Source: Trema orientale
Taxonomy: Eukaryota; Streptophyta; Magnoliopsida; Rosales; Cannabaceae
Direction: 5' to 3'
Length of the DNA: 64,000 bases
NCBI GenBank assembly: GCA_002914845.1
Contig: JXTC01000090.1
Span: forward strand, 368,567 to 432,566
The notes beneath the pieces were generated by a model, which saw only the letters and a program-made list of their open reading frames with translations, made no database searches and had not been told where the DNA came from. The position numbers and the translations under genes were made by a program. Below are positions 1 through 11,065 of the stretch, piece by piece. Each line of letters begins with the position of its first letter. Position 1 is the stretch's first letter.

Positions 1-819
1 CTTTTTATATATAAATTGATTAACAAATTTGTCATAAAAAACAGAATTTGAATTGATGATATCTTATTTTTGCTAACTAACACAAAATATTTATTAAAAA
101 TAACTTAAAACAGTTAGCACAAATCACCCAATTTATACACAGAAGGCACAAATTTGGAGAAATTTAAAATGTGGAGGTATAATTTTATACAAGTCAAAGA
201 TCGGGGTTAAAATTGCAGAAAGATCATACTTCAGGGTATTTTTTGTAATTATCCTACCTTTCCTTTCCAAAACCAAAATCAAATTAGCAGTCGAAGAGCA
301 CCTCATTTTGGAACTTTCGAGTTACATACTCTTTCAAATTGACTTGGCTTTTGTTAATCATTTTTCAGCCATATCAGTTTGACAGTTAGCTTTATTTTAT
401 CGATCTACTTATCAATACTAAACACACCTGAGGACGTTTGTCAAAACAAAAAACCAATCGAGGTGTGTTGAGGGAGTGAAACCATTAAACTGAAGTAGTT
501 TGCAGGATTAGGATTAGATTAGATTAGAATTATTATTTTACTGGGGACTCACTTTTATTGGGATGTATAATGGATTTATTTTAGATTAATAAAAATCTTA
601 AAAAGGTAAAAAATATTCCTAATATGAGATCCTTTAATTTTGGACTTTAGAAATAGATGTGAGATCTAAATCTCACACTTTTGAATTGGATTAATTGTAT
701 TGCTCACATGAGATTATTTTGGAGTTGTGGATTATTTATGCCGAACCGGCATCAAACATGAGTTTAGGGTAAACAATCTCAATCCCACTCCCAATACTGT
801 GTACCAAACAAGGTTAGGA
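1..819. other. AT-rich intergenic DNA, no gene seen
   Basis: No open frame with recognisable protein content, no RNA gene and no terminal-repeat structure was found. The stretch is AT-rich with short poorly conserved repeats. Confidence 0.5.
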
Positions 820-872
820 GTCCCATATCGGCTAGCAAAACATTTGTTGCTCATACTTCGTGTATAAAAATA
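820..872 (+). promoter_or_regulatory. USE plus TATA box of a U5 snRNA relic
   Basis: GTCCCATATCG at 820-830 matches the plant snRNA upstream sequence element RTCCCACATCG with one change. A TATAAAAATA box starts at 863, leaving 32 bp between the two. A spacing near 33 bp is the one known for plant Pol II-transcribed snRNA genes (the Pol III U6 type is about 10 bp shorter). The layout matches the promoter of the intact U5 gene near 19.7 kb (33 bp spacing). Because the promoter came along with the RNA part, the copy arose by DNA duplication and not by reverse transcription. Confidence 0.65.
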
Positions 873-899
873 AAAGCAGCTTGATTTTTACAAGTACGG

Positions 900-966
900 A
901 GCCATGGTGTGCACATAGAGTGAACTATTCTTTCGCCTTTAATTAAACTCGTCAATGAGTGCCTCA
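900..966 (+). pseudogene. Truncated U5 snRNA relic
   Basis: The left half matches the U5 gene at 19789: the 5' part, then the ACTATTCTTTCGCC segment leading into the invariant loop. The loop is damaged (CGCCTTTAATTA where the intact copy has CGCCTTTTACTA). The distal stem arm, the Sm site and most of the 3' stem are missing. Only the final GAGTGCCTC of the 3' hairpin remains at about 956-964. Without an Sm site it cannot form a functional snRNP. The promoter just upstream still looks usable. Confidence 0.75.
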
Positions 967-2436
967 ACTAATACTAATATTTCAATATTACTTATCTACA
1001 AAATGTTATCAAAATTAATACTTATATCCAAAATTACCTAGATATTTTATTCTTTAACAAACTCCAGTTTCTCGCTACCCGCGTTCAAACCTGTTGACGC
1101 TGCTACTTGCAATACAACTGATAACTTCGACCGCTCCTGCTTCAATAATTTACCTATTAACTTCGACTGCTCCTGCTTCAATCATTTTCTTCATTAGGTA
1201 AAGACACTAGGCAATTTCGGAATTCTGAATGTTTTATTAAATAAATATTCTAATATTATAAATGATTTATATTTTGTCCATTTTTTTTACATGTTTTAAA
1301 ATATGGTCAAAATTAATAAAGCCCCTCTAGGAGCCCAAAATCTGTTTGATTCTCTTTTCAAAATCACTTTTACTATGTTTGAAATCCGTGCAAACAAAAA
1401 TAGCTCAAGAAAACTTGTTTGGTCTGTGATTGAAAAATCCTCATTAAAGTAGAAAACAACTTTTTTATCGTTTTTTGGTTGGGCTCAAAATTTCTCCCTT
1501 GCCTATTCGCTTGAACAAGGGCACACCTGCAGTTCTGCTGCTGCTAGACAAAGAAAATCCCAGTCTTTGGCAGTCTCCGATGATGGTGTTACTCTCCAAC
1601 AAGAACGCATCGAAGCCCTTTTCCCTTGGTACAGTTTCTGACAGTCTTCGGTGATGATGTTCCTTTCCGATGACAATGCATCAATTAAGTCTCCCCATGG
1701 TGCTGCAGTATATGGCTCTATTACAATTTATAAATCATCAACTCTCGACTCAACTTCATTGCTATCAATTTGTTGCAGGCCTTTGAGGATTCAAATATGA
1801 GGAAAGGATAAACTAAGAATCTCCAAAACAACACACCAAAGGAGATTTTAGAAATGCAAAATTCATCATTTAAAACAATAAATTATAAACAAAAAGTTTA
1901 AAATGAAATTTCAAAACATGAGTTTTCGAATCACAAACCAAACCGAGCCCATCCCCAATTCAAAAATTATACCTAATTAGATATCCATTGAAATATACAT
2001 ACCATAGTTACCCTCATCAAAGTTTTTTTTATTTTTTTTATTTTATAAATTAATATCTATTTATTAGTTAAGAAGGTTTTAAATTATATATATATATTTA
2101 ACATTTATGAGTTTATCAAATTGTATATTATGAACTTTACGGTCATTAATTAGAAAGCATTATTAGATAGTATATCTATTTTTTTTTTTTGGTATATCCA
2201 TGTACTTGGTATATTTTTGTAAAACTCTTAACTTTTATACAGTATAAAGTTGGCATTCAAATCAAAGTTGGAATAATTAGTGAGTAAATTATTGAAGGGA
2301 AATTGAAATTTAAAATTAAAGCATGGGCTCTATGGTGAGAATACTGGTTTTAGAGGGGCGAAAGTTAAAAATGCTTAGAAACAACCAAAATTGGACACGT
2401 GGTCAGCTCCCCACTGCCTGGAATAGTACCTCAAGA
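967..2436. other. Intergenic, two small direct duplications
   Basis: No gene seen. A 25-bp unit at 1122-1146 recurs at 1158-1182 with one mismatch (core GCTCCTGCTTCAAT). A roughly 70-bp segment starting near 1563 recurs diverged 71 bp later (1571 aligns with 1642; shared cores CAGTCT and GATGTT). The 1500-1700 part is less AT-rich than its surroundings and might be an eroded gene or LTR piece, but no reading frame supports this. Confidence 0.45.
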
Positions 2437-2910
2437 GGTCGTTTGACACGTATGATTGGATTAGATTATTAAATAGGATTGTATTGGATTGGATAATATT
2501 ATTTAGTACTATACTGTGTTTGGTGCAACACATGACTAAAACAAAGTAAATATAATAATTTTTCTTAATGTAGTTCTAATTATATTTTATTCATAAATAA
2601 ATAAATAAATAAATAAATATTTCAAAAAATAGAAAAGATAAATTTAAATGATGATTGTATAAAATAATATGATTTTAATTTATTTATGAAATATAGGTAT
2701 ATAAAAATAAAAAATATTTTTTAGTTAAAAAAATAAAAATTGGAATTTAATTAATATTTACATATATTTATATTAATGGCTGGGAAGGGGACTAAAAAGG
2801 AGGGGGGGAGGGGGGGAGACTCCTTTGTCCAATCCTCCTTTGGGCCCAAACACGAGAGTGGACAAAGGAGTTCAGTCCCAACTCTTAGTCCAGGCTACCA
2901 AACAAGGCCC
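2437..2910. mobile_element. Possible MITE-like element with internal hairpin
   Basis: The segment runs from a GGTCGTTTGACAC-like start to a TACCAAACAAGGCCC end. The two ends are roughly inverted to each other, as in many plant MITEs whose termini carry a GTTTGG-type motif. Inside lies a perfect 13-bp inverted repeat, ACTCCTTTGTCCA at 2819-2831 against its complement at 2859-2871. No clean target duplication was found, so the boundaries are uncertain. The 86-codon frame that crosses it is not a gene. A short (AAAT)n tract lies at about 2594-2619. Confidence 0.3.
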
Positions 2911-3011
2911 AATAGTGCAGTAACAATACATTTACTTGCTCTCTACATTTCTCTCGCATGCCTTCTCTCTCTTATTTGCTCTCAAAAGGCCATATTTTTG
3001 AGATATGGATA

Positions 3012-3797
3012 TTCATTTCTTTTTGAAAGTCAATAAAATAGTTCTCTTGAATAATTGATTCGGGACTTAAACTATAGAGCGATAAAATTTATGAGATAGT
3101 CACAAATTAATTGATCATTAGAGAATCAAATGGAATTCAAAGACTAAGATTTAATTAGAGAGGTAACGGAATTACCTAGCTCTAATTATGAACTATCTAT
3201 GGAGGATTAATATATATACAATGATTAAATCAATGGACAATTCAATGTTTTTATTTTGAATGAATTATACTATAAATTCAAGAATGTAATTTCAAGTTTA
3301 TAGTGGAATAACATTGAAATTGATAATTTTAATTTATTGATTTAAGAGTTAAATTCATAAATCAACTTTAGTGGAGCTTGATATGTAAGATTAGTAATTG
3401 AATTAATTTATAATTATTATAAATTAATATAGCACTATCGTAAAAATTGTGACATAATGTAATAGTTAAATTATGTCATAATTTATATGCAGTTGTTAAA
3501 TTACTCAAAAATAATAATTAATTAATTATGATTAATTAATTATTTCTAGTTATTTAATTAATTAAATATCAACTATCATGTAGTGGAAATTAGGTTTACC
3601 TACTAATCCTACTACTACACAATTTACTATTTAATTAGTTTTAATAGGGCAATTTAATATATGTCGTGGGAGAAAAAATTAGATTTACCCACCACTACTT
3701 TCACTACTACTACTATAAATACTATACTTGCCATAGAGAGAAAACACACTATACACCATAGAGGAAAGAGAGAAACAAGTTCTCATAGTTTTTTCCT
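3012..3797 (+). repeat. Truncated copy of the 17.4-kb solo LTR family
   Basis: This stretch aligns closely with 17950-18780. Shared landmarks include the CTTTTTGAAAGTCA start, GGAATTACCTAGCTCTAATT in the middle, and a GAGAGAAACAAGTTCTCATAG end followed by loss of similarity. The TGTTGG...GCCC start and the terminal CA of the full copies are missing, so both ends are truncated. No coding content. Confidence 0.7.
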
Positions 3798-4629
3798 AAA
3801 ATAAATTTTGCAGAAACAAGATCCAAATAGTCAAATCAAGCCTTGAGATGTTGGCACAAAATAAGTAGCCGAATGTAAGTCCGCTTCTTAAAAAGTTAGA
3901 TTTAGACGATATTATTGAAATATATTGAGTACTTTCTCCTTTCTTAGAAAATGAGGAAAGTACTCCTCAGTGGAGTCGCCAAATGTTCCGAGTTCAAGGA
4001 GAATATTTTATTTATGATGAGTGCATGCCTAGACTATTGTCATAGCGTGGTCTAAGTTATCATCACCCACAATATTGACTTACTCCTACGTTGTTGCTAT
4101 TAAAATACATACCAATAAAAACTATAATAGAGAAACTCAAGAGATATAAGTGGTTCAGTAATTGGCCTATGTCCACGAGCAATGATGATGAGTTTCCACT
4201 GGCAATAATGAGAGATTATAATGTATAATTGTATAGTATTGTGTAAATACCCATGACCCACATACACCCAAAGTACAAAAATAAGAGCTTAGCCTAACAA
4301 TTATTTGGTGTTTGCTAACGGGGATCATTTGGTACATGTAGCAGAAAAGTGTGGGCTTAGTGAGCTTTTATTGTTGGGAGTTTATGTTATTTCTGGAAAC
4401 TCGTTTCCTTGTGCTTACAAGGTTGCTGCTGTTAGAAAAATGGTTTGGAAAATCATTGTTAATAGCTATTTTGAGGCATGAAAATGAGTGAGATCTACTT
4501 CGTGTTAGTGGACACTCTTCATTGTATCAGGTTTCGACTCCACGAATACATCGAAATGATATATTCATATGCCTAAAATAGAGCTTAGGTGAATGAGAAG
4601 TTGAAACCCAAAGTAAGGAGGTTGGAATG
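3798..4629. other. Intergenic, nothing recognised
   Basis: No supported frame, RNA gene or terminal repeat. Confidence 0.4.
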
Positions 4630-5580
4630 GACAAATCATAGAAAGTGGGAGAAGTCCCACATGGGAAAAATAGCTTTTTGCAAAGGTGTATATATTAGAA
4701 TGCACATTTGAAGCTTGATAACATAGTAAGTCGAGATGCTCTCTCTTGCGCGTGCACGCAGAACGGGTGCAAATCACAGACCGGCCTAGCATGCATCCAT
4801 GTGTACATAAATGCCAATCCAAAAAGCCTCACCATGGGCTTGCCAATATTTTTCTATTTATTTTTTATTTTTCCAAGCACAATCAAAGCCCAAATGAGCT
4901 ACCAAAAGCTACTAGAACTAAACAGTTTCAGTTCTAGAGTTAGAGAATTTATTCTGCAACATTATTTAGCCTCATAAAGCTATGTGTAATAGCTAAAACG
5001 TTGGCTTTATTGTTGTAACAACCAAATATTTTTCACCATGTTAATGGGGCTGTTTAATGTATAGTTCCCCCTTAAGCACTATAAAATGAGAGCTATTCTT
5101 CACTTCACAACAAACCAAAAACATCTTATCTCTCTCTTCTCTCTTGTTTGCTCTATTGCAATTAGCTTCTGTTAGTTTGTAGTTGCGAGTCTAGAGTATT
5201 CTTGTTCTGGGTCTTTTGATGTGGTCGAGCTCTCTAGTTAATTCTTGTGTAGTTCTGGAGATAGAATTTATGTACTGCTCAGTTCATTGGGAATAGCAAG
5301 TTGTTACGATATTATTATTCGTAAACTATTTTATCCTGGGAGTCAGATACCGTTGGTATTTCTCTAAGCACCCTAGTGAGGAGGTGTAACTATTTTAAGA
5401 AAATTATGTTTTTCGCACAAGACTCAATTTGGTTTCCTTAAACTTCTTTGTTATTTTGATTATTATTATCGTGATTGTTATTAATGGATTAATTGTAATT
5501 TATTTTGCTACTCTATTTATTATAATATTATTGTTTTTATAGCACTTACGTTTCTAGATTATTTGCAATAATGTTTCTAA
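4630..5580 (+). repeat. LTR-like segment with TATA box and leader
   Basis: The stretch resembles a retrotransposon LTR and leader. It has AGTCCCACATGGG near 4651, a TATA box at 5080-5086, and then a CT-rich transcribed-leader-like region (5127-5160) and a long non-coding tail. No primer-binding site, coding region or paired copy was found, so neither the lineage nor the true ends can be given. The 60-90 codon frames at 4565-4977 overlap on both strands and do not look real. Confidence 0.3.
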
Positions 5581-5712
5581 CAGTTGCAAGCTCATCTCTG
5601 CCTTAATTTTTCACTCTGTTTCTCATATGTGTTTGATCTGTTAACGTCTCTTGGACCCATGCCCTTGAGACTAAAGAGAGCCCATTTTATAGGTTGATTG
5701 CTACGTGGTACC

Positions 5713-6493
5713 TGTTATGCGATCTAAATCTGTGATTGGTCAACGCTGAGAAAATCAAAGGTCAGAAACGTCAGGTCGCATAAGTGTTCTCTTAATTAAA
5801 ATGCGACCTCATCCGAATATGATAGATGCGACCAGGATAAAAGGGAAATCGGTTCAGGCTTCATCAAAGGGGTATTTAGCATAGAAAAAGAAACAAGCTT
5901 CAGAATGGAAATCGAGTATCTCCTTTATTTAATAAAGGATGTTGCCCGATTCTATATTACCTAAAATTGTATTTCTGATTACACTTACTCGTTTAGGTAA
6001 ATGGGAAACTTTAAGCCATNNNNNNNNNNNNNNNNNNNNNNNNNNNNNNNNNNNNNNNNNNNNNNNNNNNNNNNNNNNNNNNNNNNNNNNNNNNNNNNNN
6101 NNNNNNNNNNNNNNNNNNNNNNNNNNNNNNNNNNNNNNNNNNNNNNNNNNNNNNNNNNNNNNNNNNNNNNNNNNNNNNNNNNNNNNNNNNNNNNNNNNNN
6201 NNNNNNNNNNNNNNNNNNNNNNNNNNNNNNNNNNNNNNNNNNNNNNNNNNNNNNNNNNNNNNNNNNNNNNNNNNNNNNNNNNNNNNNNNNNNNCTCTCAC
6301 CTTGAGGCTTAGAGAAACTCTTGTAATTCTCCAGAAAAATAGTGAAGAACAGTGGACGTAGGCTCATCTTTTTTGGGGCTGAACCACTGTAAAATCATTG
6401 TCTCATTATTTGCTTTAATTTATCAACCCTTTTCACACACAAGCCACATCACGCAATTTCCTGTATTCATTGTTGACAAAACCTCTGTCAATA
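5713..6493 (+). repeat. 5' LTR of the Tat element
   Basis: Runs from TGTTATGCG to GTCAATA, 781 bp including a 274-base N gap. It pairs with 16368-16835. The segment 6294-6334 to the right of the gap is absent from the 3' LTR because the gap there has collapsed to one N. Confidence 0.93.
6020..6293. other. Assembly gap (274 N)
   Basis: Run of N inside the 5' LTR. The 3' LTR has its single N (16676) at exactly the matching position after GCCAT. Confidence 0.99.
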
Positions 6494-6495
6494 AT

Positions 6496-6513
6496 TGGCG
6501 CTAGAAGGAGGGC
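6496..6513 (+). other. Primer-binding site of the Tat element
   Basis: TGGCGCTAGAAGGAGGGC begins two bases after the 5' LTR, the standard place for a minus-strand primer site. The identical 18-mer recurs at 62061-62078 behind another LTR. I do not assign the tRNA. Confidence 0.85.
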
Positions 6514-6543
6514 TATTCCAGCTGTGTTCGTCATTCTTCAACA

Positions 6544-8290
6544 ATGGCAAACTCCAGAAACACCACCAGAAATGCTGGACTTAGCCAAAACCAGCCTCGA
6601 AGCACTACAGCTGCGCAGGATAATCCTGTTCATGATCAACCTGCTGTGACCGCACCAGAGAATATCATCCAAAGACAGGACCGAATGGAGGACGCACTGG
6701 CGAACCTTCAGCAAATCACCAGTCAAATCAATGATTCTCTACGACGGCTTGCCGAAGGACAGATGGTCACCCCGCCACAGCAAGAACGTCCCAGAAATCG
6801 CCTGCTCGGCGACCAGAAAAAAGAATCCAGATCCGGTAGGTAGGAACTCACGATCAATCCAGAACCCAACAGGAGCATCACGTAGAACGCATTTCCAAAG
6901 GCAAAGGCAAGATTGCAGACTTGCCACAAGGATCTGGTACAGGAAGTTCGAGCACCGATCGTGATCGTGGACAACCTTCTCGGAGAACCGTCACTCGTGA
7001 TCGTCAGAGCAGCGAGCAGAATCGTCAGTCGAGGAGCGTCTTCGAAAGAATTATCAGGGAGCCCAGGCAGAATCCTGTGGACCTACGACAACACATAGAA
7101 CAACGACGTGGCCGTGAACACTTAACATCGCATCGCCGAAGCTAGAGTCGATCTCGTCGCACAATTACAATTAAGTCTTCGCAGAAGTCGCAGCAGACTC
7201 AGCCTGGCCAACCCATAGCTATACAACGTGACGACAATGAAAGACCACCCCAACTACCAATCAATACTCTTTCTCCTAATATTGATGTCCACAATCTAAG
7301 GATTGCATTAGAAACAATTGCCGATTGGGACAATGAGCTCGTGGATGGGTATCGTCAATCACCATTCAACGAGGAAGTTCGTGCTGCAGCCCTGCCTGTT
7401 GGATTTAAACTTCCCAATATAAAAGCTTTTAACGGGAAAACTGATCCACAGGACCATATGGACCACTTCAGCGACCTGATGGAGTTACATCGAGTGGATG
7501 ACCTCGCACGATGCAGATGTTTCGCTGTAACCCTCACGGGAGCAGCGAAGAAGTGGTTCCGAGGACTTAAACCCGGATCAATCTCATCTTGGCAACAACT
7601 ACAGACTGCCTTCATAAGACAAAATCTGGCTGCCAAGAATTTTACAGTCTCGTTGATCAGTCTATCAGCCATTCGGCAAGGTCCAGAGGAGACTCTGCGA
7701 TCTTACCTCAATCGCTTTACCTCAGAGTTGGCGAAAGTCAACAACCCGCCTGAAGGAGGAGTTTTAACTCTACTGATGGCTGGAGTGCGAGCTGAAACCA
7801 AACTCTGGGAGGAGTTGCTCGAGCGGGAATGTAGAACTCTCGAGGACTTCTACAGACGGGTTGGTCGTCATCTAAGAGTCGAATCTTCACGCGAAAATCT
7901 TCACAAGACAAAAGGAGGAAGAGATTCAAAAAAAGATGCGACAACGACCAATGACAATAAGAAGTCAAGCAAAAGAAAAAACGAGCAACAGTCTGAGAAA
8001 CAGCCTGAACAAAAAAGGCAGGTGGTCCCGAAAGCTCCCATAAGGTTTAACAACTACACCGAGCTGAACGCACCCATAGATTATATCTATGCGATCACAA
8101 ATCAGCATGAATGATATCGTCAACCGGAGCCGATTAAACGGGACAGAGTGAAACGCGACCCCAACAAGTTTTGCCGATACCATAATGATATTGGACATGA
8201 TACCAGTAACTGCTACGCCCTAAAAGATGAGATCGAGAGATTAATTAAAGAAGGACAACTGAGGCAGTATACCCGGCAAAACAATGAACG
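6544..8290 (+). pseudogene. Broken gag of the Tat element
   Basis: The structural protein begins at ATG 6544 (MANSRNTTRNAG) with a polar, Gln-rich N-terminus. A frameshift between about 6830 and 6880 moves the frame, after which it stays in one frame through most of pol. The Retrotrans_gag core is at about 7400-7870, with a KWFRGL motif near 7550 and a SWQQLQTAFI segment after it. A zinc knuckle of the form C-R-Y-H...G-H-D-x-x-x-C lies near 8171-8212. Stops interrupt the frame at 7143-7145 (TAG) and 8112-8114 (TGA, where CGA is expected). The longest open piece is 7341-8114 (257 codons). Not functional as it stands. Confidence 0.88.
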
Positions 8291-8439
8291 AAGAGAAGAA
8301 AACCAACAGCGACCTCCCGAAGTACAACGCGAAGTGCGAACTATTTTTGGAGGGCCGCATGTTGGAGGAGATTCGAAGAGGGCACAAGATAGATATGCAA
8401 GAGAAGCTAGGCAGCAACCATTGACTAATGTCATGCATC

Positions 8440-9149
8440 TTGAGCGACGACCACAAAAGCTTCAGAGGGTACCCGATATGGACATCACTTTCACAGAGCA
8501 GGATGCAAGAGAAGTCCATTACCCTCATAATGACGCTCTAGTCATTAAAATCAACTGTGGAAGCACTCAGCTGTGGCGAGTACTGGTCGACAATGGAAGT
8601 GCTGTGGATATCTTGTATTACGACGCCTTCAAGAAGATGGGGTTGAGTGATGGTGATTTGAAACCCATTGTCACTCCACTCTATGGATTCACTGGAGATA
8701 GTATAATGCCTAGGGGCATGATTGAGTTGATGGTTAATATTGGAACTTATCCAAGAGTTTCAACGGTAATGACTCAATTTTTGGTTGTAGATTGCCCCTC
8801 TGCATTTAATGCTGTAATGGGAAGACCAACTCTCAGGGAACTTCGAGCTGTCACCTCTGTTTATCATCTCGCCATGAAGTTCCTAACGCAGCATGGAGTA
8901 GGAGAAGTGCGAGGTAACCAATATGACGCACGTACGTGTTATAACAATTCTTTGAAGCTCGTTTCAAAGGATACATCACCTCGCACAATGATGGTCCAAC
9001 TACTAGGAGAAGCGTCAATCGAAGACCTCGATCCTCGAGAAATCGATGAAGAAGTCAAAACTGGACCTATTAAAGATTTGGAAGATCAGTCAATTGACGA
9101 ATCTTCAAAGATCCTCAAAATCGGGCTAAAACTTCAGGAACCTGTGTGA
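8440..9149 (+). pseudogene. Aspartic protease region of Tat pol
   Basis: This is the downstream part of an open frame that starts at 8148 with the gag knuckle. The retroviral-type protease core reads LWRVLVDNGSAVDILY, with the catalytic Asp at 8589-8591. DNGS replaces the DTG or DSG of most retropepsins, a variant commonly seen in Tat elements. The second conserved part is around AFNAVMGRPTL (about 8812-8840). The frame ends in TGA at 9147-9149 and simply continues downstream in the same frame with the RT leader, so this stop is a nonsense change and not a natural end. Confidence 0.85.
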
Positions 9150-9155
9150 GCTGAG

Positions 9156-10500
9156 ATGATTGCTTTTTTAATATCGAATTTGGATATCTTCGCATGGCAA
9201 CACTCGGATATGGTGGGGATTGATCCGATTGTCATGTGCCATCGCCTCAACATAGATACAACAAAAAGACCAGTTCGACAGAAAAGAAGGGCGATGGATC
9301 CAGAACGCTATGTCGCATTAAGGGAAGAGGTGGACAAGTTGCTCGAAATCGGATTTATTAGGGAATCTTTTTATCCAAACTGGCTCGCAAATCCAGTTTT
9401 GGTAAAGAAACCCAACGGAAAGTGGAGGACTTGTATCGATTTCACTGACCTTAACAAGGCCTGCCCGAAAGACAGTTTTCCACTCCCAAGAATCGATCAG
9501 CTTGTAGATGCGATATCAGGGCATGAACTTCTGAGTTTTATGGACGCATACTCTGGATATAACCAAATCCCCATGTATGAACTCGATGAAGAGCATACCA
9601 CGTTCATCACTGATCGAGGTTTATACTGCTACAAGAAAATGCCATTCGGACTAATCAACGAAGGAGCAACTTACCAGCGTCTCGTCAATATGATGTTTTC
9701 AAAACAGATTGGCAAGACAATGGAAGTATACGTCGATGATATGCTGGTAAAGTCGAAGAAAGCAGAAGATCACATCAGGCACCTAGGAGAGATGTTCGAA
9801 ATTCTTCAAAAATACCAGATGAAGCTGAATCCCCAGAAATGTGCGTTTGGTGTAGGATCTGGAAAATTTCTGGGATTCATGGTGAATCAGCGAGGAATTG
9901 AAGCTAATCCACAGAAGACTCAGGCATTAATCGATATGCAGTCACCTCGCAAACCAAAAGACGTGCAGAGCCTGGCGGGGAGAGTGGCCACACTAAGTCG
10001 TTTTGAATCAAGATCGACTGATAAATGCCAACCATTCTTCGAAGTGTTGAAAGGATCGAAGAAATTTGAGTGGACGGAGAAGTGCGAGCAGGCGTTCTAA
10101 GAGTTGAAGAAACACTTAGGTTCTCCTCCACTCTTGTCAAAACCAAAATCGGGGGAAAAATTGTACTTATATCTCGCAGTCTCTAAATATGCGACGAGTG
10201 CTGCATTAATTCGAGAAGAAGAAAAAGTACAACGGCCTATTTATTATGTAAGCAAGAGGCTATTGGATGCCGAGGCAAGAGACCTAGAGATGGAGAAGCT
10301 GGCGTTAGCACTTGTTGTCACATCCAGGAAACTTCGACCTTATTTTCACGCTCACTCCATTGAAGTTTTCACGAATTATCCTCTAAAGCAAGTCTTATAA
10401 AAATCGGAAGCTTCTGGACGATTGCTAAAGTGGGCGGTTGAGCTGAGCCAGTTCGACATTGATTTTCGACCTCGAACTGCGATCAAAGGACAAGCTCTTG
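9156..10500 (+). pseudogene. Reverse transcriptase and first RNase H of Tat pol
   Basis: Reverse transcriptase spans 9156-10100. It includes WRTCIDFTDLNKACPKDSFP, the LLSFMDAYSGYNQI block, the KKMPFGL block and the catalytic YVDD at 9729-9740 (MEVYVDDMLVKS). The first RNase H follows at about 10150-10400, with PIYYVSKRLLDAE and an ELEK-like block. Stops at 10098-10100 and 10398-10400 interrupt it; the second reads TAA where CAA is expected. All pieces are in the same frame as the protease. These enzymes copy the element RNA into DNA and remove the RNA strand. Confidence 0.9.
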
Positions 10501-10529
10501 CGGATTTTATTGCAGAATTTACGTATGAT

Positions 10530-10973
10530 GTTAACATTCCAGCCGAAATAGTTGAAAGACCTATATTAGACCCGTCAAAGCTGTGGAAACTATACGTCGA
10601 TGGGTCGTCAAATGAAAGTGGAGCTGGTGCGGGTTTGATACTGATTAGTCCCGAAGGTCATAGTATACGTTGTGCACTTCGATTCAGATTTCCAGCATCA
10701 AATAATGAGACAGAGTATGAAGCATTAATCGCTGGACTCAGGCTCGCACAAGAGATGAAGGTCAAAATGATAGAGGCATACAGTGATTCCCAGCTAGTGG
10801 TTTACCAAGTAATTGGCGATTACCAAGCAAGAGGAGGAAGAATGATGGCTTTTCTACAAGAAGTACAATGACTCCTCTCAATGTTTACTGCTCACAGCAT
10901 TCAACTTCTTCCCCGAGCTAAAAATACTCAAGCGGACGCTCTAGCCAAGCTTGCTTCAACAAAAGATGTATAA
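10530..10973 (+). pseudogene. Second (archaeal-type) RNase H of Tat pol
   Basis: A second RNase H domain follows the first. The acidic residues are visible as YVDGSS (about 10595), NNETEYEAL (about 10703), YSDSQLV (about 10780) and, after a TGA stop at 10869-10871, the fourth one in NTQADALAKLAS (about 10923-10958). Dual RNase H is known for Tat-lineage retrotransposons, where the second copy resembles archaeal-type or plant genomic RNase H1. A TAA at 10971-10973 and a frameshift before 11066 separate it from integrase. Not translatable as one protein in this copy. Confidence 0.85.
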
Positions 10974-11065
10974 TTGTTGAAAGTTGTGCCAGTAGAATTC
11001 CTTGCAAAATCAAGTATAGAAGTAGAGCCTCAAGTGACCATGCAGTTCATCAGAAACCTACATGG

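Noticed and set aside
4651..4661. AGTCCCACATG as a further snRNA promoter element
   Set aside because: It lacks the terminal CG, no TATA box lies at the right distance and no snRNA follows. The motif also occurs in LTR-like DNA.
5929..6367. Four open frames of 103-140 codons on both strands
   Set aside because: They consist mostly of translated N from the assembly gap.
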